Part shown: piece by piece, positions 15,598 through 18,859 of the stretch
Numbering within the stretch: the first letter of the stretch is position 1
How the letters are laid out: every line of letters begins with the position of its first letter
From: JAGXLC01 sp046545795
GTDB taxonomy: Bacteria > Bacteroidota > Bacteroidia > Bacteroidales > UBA12077
Assembly (NCBI GenBank): GCA_046545795.1
Contig: JBKGZD010000037.1
Coordinates: 1-18,859 of the forward strand
Length of the DNA stretch: 18,859 nucleotides
Direction of reading: 5' to 3'
Program-made: the position numbers and the translations under genes
The notes under the pieces: model-generated
The model's input: the letters and a program-made list of their open reading frames with translations, nothing else
What the model was told of the DNA's origin: nothing
The model's database searches: none

Positions 15598-15624
15598 GTC
15601 AATGTTTTAAAATTCAGGATAACC

Positions 15625-16806
15625 ATGAATGACCATATGATGGTGGAACCAGAATCTATAACTACAAAAACCAGCCAAGGAAAGTCAAAAAATGAAAGTC
15701 CTATAATTACATTCACACGAAAATTAAAAGAACATAATGCCTTCAGGAATGGCAAAAATAAAAAGATGATCTATCTGATATATTTTAAATTGATATTATC
15801 AGAGCCATTCAGATTACTGGAAAGGAAAAAATACAAGAAAAAACTGGATAACATTGAGACGGATAAAGCACCTGTATTTATCATTGGACACTGGAGGAGC
15901 GGAACTACCTATATGCATCTTTTACTAAGCCAGGATCCAAAATTTTCTTTCCAAAATAAATATCAAAATTTCTTTTCGGACAACTTTTTAACTACAGAGC
16001 CTTTTTTCAAGCCCGTTTTATCAAAATTTATAAATCTTTTTGATCCTGTTAAAAGATGGAAATCCAAGATATCCAAAACAATGGATCTGGATGCTCCATC
16101 TGAGTCAGACACGGCACTGATTGCCGAAAGCTCTGAATTTACTTATCACTGGGCACATATTTTCCCAAAGTCTTATAAGGAATATTTTAATAAATACCTG
16201 TTTCTTGAGAACATAGATGAAAAAGAACTGGAGGAATGGAAATATATAATACGTACATTCCTAAACAAAATTTACATAAAAAATCCCAACAGTAGATTAT
16301 TGGTTAAAAATCCAGGAGACACGGCAAGAATAAAACACCTCCTGGATATTTACCCGGGTGCAAAATTTATTTTCCTTCACAGGGACCCTTATGAAGTGTT
16401 TTATTCTAATTTAAAACTCTGGTCACAAGTACAAAAAACAGTGGCTTTACAAAATATATCAGAAAAGGAAAAGAAAGAAATAGTATTGAATATATACCTG
16501 AAATTGCACCAAAGGTACCTGGAAGACAAGAAGTTACTAAACTCTAAACAAATAATAGAAATAAGCCACAAAGACCTTGTAGAAAATCCTCTGGATGTAA
16601 TTAATAATATTTATGAAAAGTTGGAATTGAAGGGTTTTAGAAATGCACAACCATACTTCCGGGAGTATCTCAAAGATCATTCTTCATGGAAAAAAACAAA
16701 TTACAATTATTTACCGGAGGATATACAGGATATCAATGAAATGTGGAATGATACTTTTCAGGAATGGGGGTATAAAAAGCTTAACCCTGATAAATTCAAA
16801 AAATAA
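15625..16806 (+). CDS. Sulfotransferase family protein (PAPS-dependent)
   Basis: A 393-residue protein with both PAPS-binding elements of the sulfotransferase fold. The 5'-phosphosulfate loop is VFIIGHWRSGTTYMH at 84-98. The 3'-phosphate element is IFLHRDPYEVFYSN at 249-262, preceded by LLVKNPGDTARIKHLL (225-240). MDLDAPSESDTAL (153-165) is a segment I associate with the Sulfotransfer_3-type group. It has no signal peptide in the chosen frame, so it is probably cytoplasmic or at the membrane face; PAPS is made in the cytoplasm. The acceptor is unknown and could be a glycan, lipid or small molecule. No PAPS synthesis gene (cysD, cysN, cysC) is in the window. The frame extends upstream to a TTG at 15568, which I reject because of the promoter. 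It converges with the MFS gene, 25 bases apart. Confidence 0.88.
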   Translation: MNDHMMVEPESITTKTSQGKSKNESPIITFTRKLKEHNAFRNGKNKKMIYLIYFKLILSEPFRLLERKKYKKKLDNIETDKAPVFIIGHWRSGTTYMHLLLSQDPKFSFQNKYQNFFSDNFLTTEPFFKPVLSKFINLFDPVKRWKSKISKTMDLDAPSESDTALIAESSEFTYHWAHIFPKSYKEYFNKYLFLENIDEKELEEWKYIIRTFLNKIYIKNPNSRLLVKNPGDTARIKHLLDIYPGAKFIFLHRDPYEVFYSNLKLWSQVQKTVALQNISEKEKKEIVLNIYLKLHQRYLEDKKLLNSKQIIEISHKDLVENPLDVINNIYEKLELKGFRNAQPYFREYLKDHSSWKKTNYNYLPEDIQDINEMWNDTFQEWGYKKLNPDKFKK

Positions 16807-16831
16807 AATCTCTCCAAACAGTTAAAAAGAT

Positions 16832-18007
16832 TTATGTCCGATGATAAACAGGTATAATAAGAATAATTAACAAGACAAAAGCAAAGGCTAATATTGCACC
16901 TGCCCAAAAGACCCATTTTATCCCCATTAAGCCAAATAAAAGTCCGGCGAGCAAGGGTCCTAATGTTTGCCCCGCCCTTATTGCCATACTGTTAACCGAC
17001 ATGAATGCTCCCCGTGAATCAAACGGAGCAATAGCTGTTAATAAGTTAAAAATTGTCGGAATATTGATACCAAGTCCCGCTCCAATTAGCAACAATAAAA
17101 GAAGCACTACCCAAACATTATCAACTAATGGTATAAGAGCAAAACCTATTAAATATGTTATAAAGCCAATTAAAACAAGAGGTTTAACAGAAACAACTGC
17201 AGAGATACGACCCAATTGTGAGGCAACAGCTGCCGTAGATAAAGCGAGAAAAAACAACATAAAACCTATCTGTGTGGTAGATAATTCATAATGGTCTTTA
17301 AACAGTATAGGCATATATGTCATTATTACTCCAAACAATAATATAAATGCAGCAAAACTCAAGAAAAATAAAACAACCGCTTGCTTGTTCAAAATAGATT
17401 TCAGGGAATTCTTAATATATTGTGATAAATGAGCTTTTTCAGTTGGTTCAGGGTTTTGTAGTCCTAAATACACCCATAAAGCTACAAATATTGCCAAGGT
17501 CGGCAGCAAGAATGGATAATACCAGTTGATCGCAGCAAGCAAACCTCCGACAGCAGGAAAAATTGCAGAACCAACACTAATGGCGCCACTATTGTAACCC
17601 ATAGCCTGTGCACGTTCAGAACCAGAAAATATATCCCCGATAAGTGTAACATTAATAATTCCAAGACAAGCGGCTCCTAAGCCCTGAAAAAAACGAAGCG
17701 CCAAAATGGTGTTGAATTCTCTGAAAAAGAAGCAAAGAGAACCTGTAATACCAAAAAGTATAAGGGCTAAAATCAATATCTTCTTCCTCCCATATCTGTC
17801 TATAATCATACCCAACACTGGTCCCAGAACAACACTCGGTAAAGTAAATACAGTAATCAGCAAACCAATTTTATCACGGGAAATATTAAATGCATCACTC
17901 ATATCTGCTAAGGCAGGAACAATAGAAGTCACTCCTGCCACCGATAGCAATGTTACCGCCAAAATAATATAAAGATTATTCTTTTTCCTACGGTCCGTTT
18001 GTTTCAT
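16832..18007 (-). CDS. Major facilitator superfamily transporter (DHA1-like)
   Basis: A 391-residue inner-membrane transporter with about 12 predicted helices and the usual long loop in the middle (about 184-212). Motif A is G66-MII-D70-R71-YGRKK in the loop between helices 2 and 3. RFFQGLGAA (105-113) fits motif B, and GSAIFPAVGG (146-155) fits the motif C of proton-driven exporters of the drug:H+ antiporter type. The substrate cannot be read from sequence. It starts 56 bases after the stop of the dimethylargininase gene on the same strand, so the two probably share a transcript. That could mean transport of a methylated arginine, citrulline or amine, but this is inference. Confidence 0.92.
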   Translation of the reverse strand: MKQTDRRKKNNLYIILAVTLLSVAGVTSIVPALADMSDAFNISRDKIGLLITVFTLPSVVLGPVLGMIIDRYGRKKILILALILFGITGSLCFFFREFNTILALRFFQGLGAACLGIINVTLIGDIFSGSERAQAMGYNSGAISVGSAIFPAVGGLLAAINWYYPFLLPTLAIFVALWVYLGLQNPEPTEKAHLSQYIKNSLKSILNKQAVVLFFLSFAAFILLFGVIMTYMPILFKDHYELSTTQIGFMLFFLALSTAAVASQLGRISAVVSVKPLVLIGFITYLIGFALIPLVDNVWVVLLLLLLIGAGLGINIPTIFNLLTAIAPFDSRGAFMSVNSMAIRAGQTLGPLLAGLLFGLMGIKWVFWAGAILAFAFVLLIILIIPVYHRT

Positions 18008-18063
18008 GCATTAATTGTCATTTATTTCGTGATTTGGTTCATTAAGGATTCTGATATGAGAAA

Positions 18064-18822
18064 TTAAAACAAAAGCGACAGGCAACTCAGACCACCATCC
18101 ATTTTCCTGAATTCAGACATTTCCAGTTCGATAATGTTGTATCCCAAATCAGAAATTTTCGTTTTCAATTTAATAAAACCTTTTGGAATGAGGAGATTAT
18201 CATTAATTAGTAAGCAGTTTGCAGCATATTCCTCTTCCGGGCTAAGTTCTAAAATATTAAAAAAAGAAAAATAGTCAGAAAATTCCTTTGAAGCAATAAT
18301 CGTATTTTCACCAAGGTAAGCAACACCGGTCTTAAGATGAAGTACATTTTTTACAGGAATCCGGGACGAAGTATAACCATATTTTTTAAGAATCTCCGAC
18401 AATTGCCTCGCTCCTTCTTCATTGGTTCTTGCTGACATTCCGATATAAAAATGTTTGCCAACCCTTAAAATATCTCCGCCATCAACCTTTCCGGGAAGTG
18501 ATATTTCTTCCAGTGGCTTATACCGGGCAAGAACATCTGCAATTTTCTTCTCCTCACCCAACCTGTCAGGGTCTCCGGGTTTTGTGATGATTGCAGCATC
18601 TTCGGTTATCACAGCAGTATCTTCTACAAAACATCCATCCGGATAGCTCTCATCAGCATCCAATACCTGCACATCTAATTCACATTTCTGTAATGCACTG
18701 CAATAGGCATTGTGTTGTTCTAATGCTTTATTTACGGATGGTTGTCCTAGGGTTGAAGAAGTAACTCCCTGGGGAAAATTATTCCCGGGTTTTCGTACAA
18801 TTGCTTTAGTAAATTGTTGCAT
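18064..18822 (-). CDS. Dimethylargininase (DDAH)-like amidinotransferase-fold hydrolase
   Basis: A 252-residue enzyme of the arginine-modifying pentein superfamily. The triad is seen as D114 in KVDGGDIL, H162 in LHLKTG and nucleophile C247 in DGGLSCLS near the C-terminus; FVEDTAV (65-71) is the guanidine-binding segment. Length (about 250) and the closing GGLSCLS motif match DDAH, which turns N-omega-methylated arginines into citrulline and dimethylamine or methylamine. Arginine deiminases are much longer (about 400). Hydrolysis of arginine itself or another guanidine is possible. It opens a minus-strand pair with the MFS gene. Only 37 bases upstream are visible, so its promoter cannot be judged. 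Confidence 0.9.
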   Translation of the reverse strand: MQQFTKAIVRKPGNNFPQGVTSSTLGQPSVNKALEQHNAYCSALQKCELDVQVLDADESYPDGCFVEDTAVITEDAAIITKPGDPDRLGEEKKIADVLARYKPLEEISLPGKVDGGDILRVGKHFYIGMSARTNEEGARQLSEILKKYGYTSSRIPVKNVLHLKTGVAYLGENTIIASKEFSDYFSFFNILELSPEEEYAANCLLINDNLLIPKGFIKLKTKISDLGYNIIELEMSEFRKMDGGLSCLSLLF

Positions 18823-18859
18823 AAAATTGAATTATACGTCCAAATTTTCAACAACAAAT

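Noticed and set aside
15568..15624. TTG-initiated extension of the sulfotransferase
   Set aside because: It would begin inside the -33 promoter element, upstream of the expected transcription start.
17001..17291. 96-codon plus-strand ORF inside the MFS gene
   Set aside because: It is a shadow of the hydrophobic coding strand with no recognisable features.

Overview
The window is AT-rich chromosomal DNA of a Bacteroidota bacterium, most likely from the marine or anaerobic Bacteroidales/Marinilabiliales side of the phylum. The evidence is an LptF/G permease gene followed directly by a fused ribBA, start sites with little Shine-Dalgarno, two sites matching the Bacteroidota promoter pattern (TTTG or TTG, 19 bases, TAnnTTTG), and lipoproteins with short lipoboxes. 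I did not identify genus or species. There are 17 protein genes, including one cut by the left edge and one 52-residue rubredoxin gene. I see no tRNA, rRNA, CRISPR array, insertion sequence or phage gene. No gene-free stretch exceeds 300 bases.

Layout. Bases 1-2045 (+): the 3' end of an LPS-export-type permease, then ribBA (riboflavin). 2119-2928 (-): a membrane protein with a DUF4405-like cytochrome-b-type core and four HTH-like repeats. 3090-4055 (+): fmt. 4078-5064 (-): a LysM glucosaminidase lipoprotein. 5268-5744 (+): cytidine deaminase. 5750-8041 (-): a REC-PAS-adenylate cyclase with trmD upstream of it. 8232-8663 (+): small heat shock protein. 8782-10101 (-): a membrane-anchored TlpA-like thioredoxin and a nitroreductase. 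10321-14104 (+): ornithine aminotransferase, an M13 zinc metallopeptidase lipoprotein and RidA, separated by strong hairpins. 14172-14330 (-) and 14562-15335 (+): divergent rubredoxin and exported superoxide dismutase. 15625-16806 (+): a sulfotransferase. 16832-18822 (-): an MFS transporter with a dimethylargininase upstream in the same direction.

Most genes are housekeeping or stress functions. Two themes recur. One is redox and stress protection: Hsp20, TlpA-like protein, nitroreductase, rubredoxin and exported SOD. The other is arginine/ornithine-linked nitrogen metabolism: ornithine aminotransferase with RidA, and dimethylargininase with a transporter. Co-regulation of these sets is not shown by the sequence.

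I found no clear unknown multi-gene system such as a defence island, secretion cluster or biosynthetic cluster. The most unusual items are the DUF4405-type protein whose repeats probably face the periplasm, with a perfect 12-bp dyad just upstream of its start; mutually exclusive hairpins around a 17-codon ORF downstream of the SOD gene; paired inverted sites between trmD and hsp20; and terminator-like hairpins placed 17-23 bases before two start codons.
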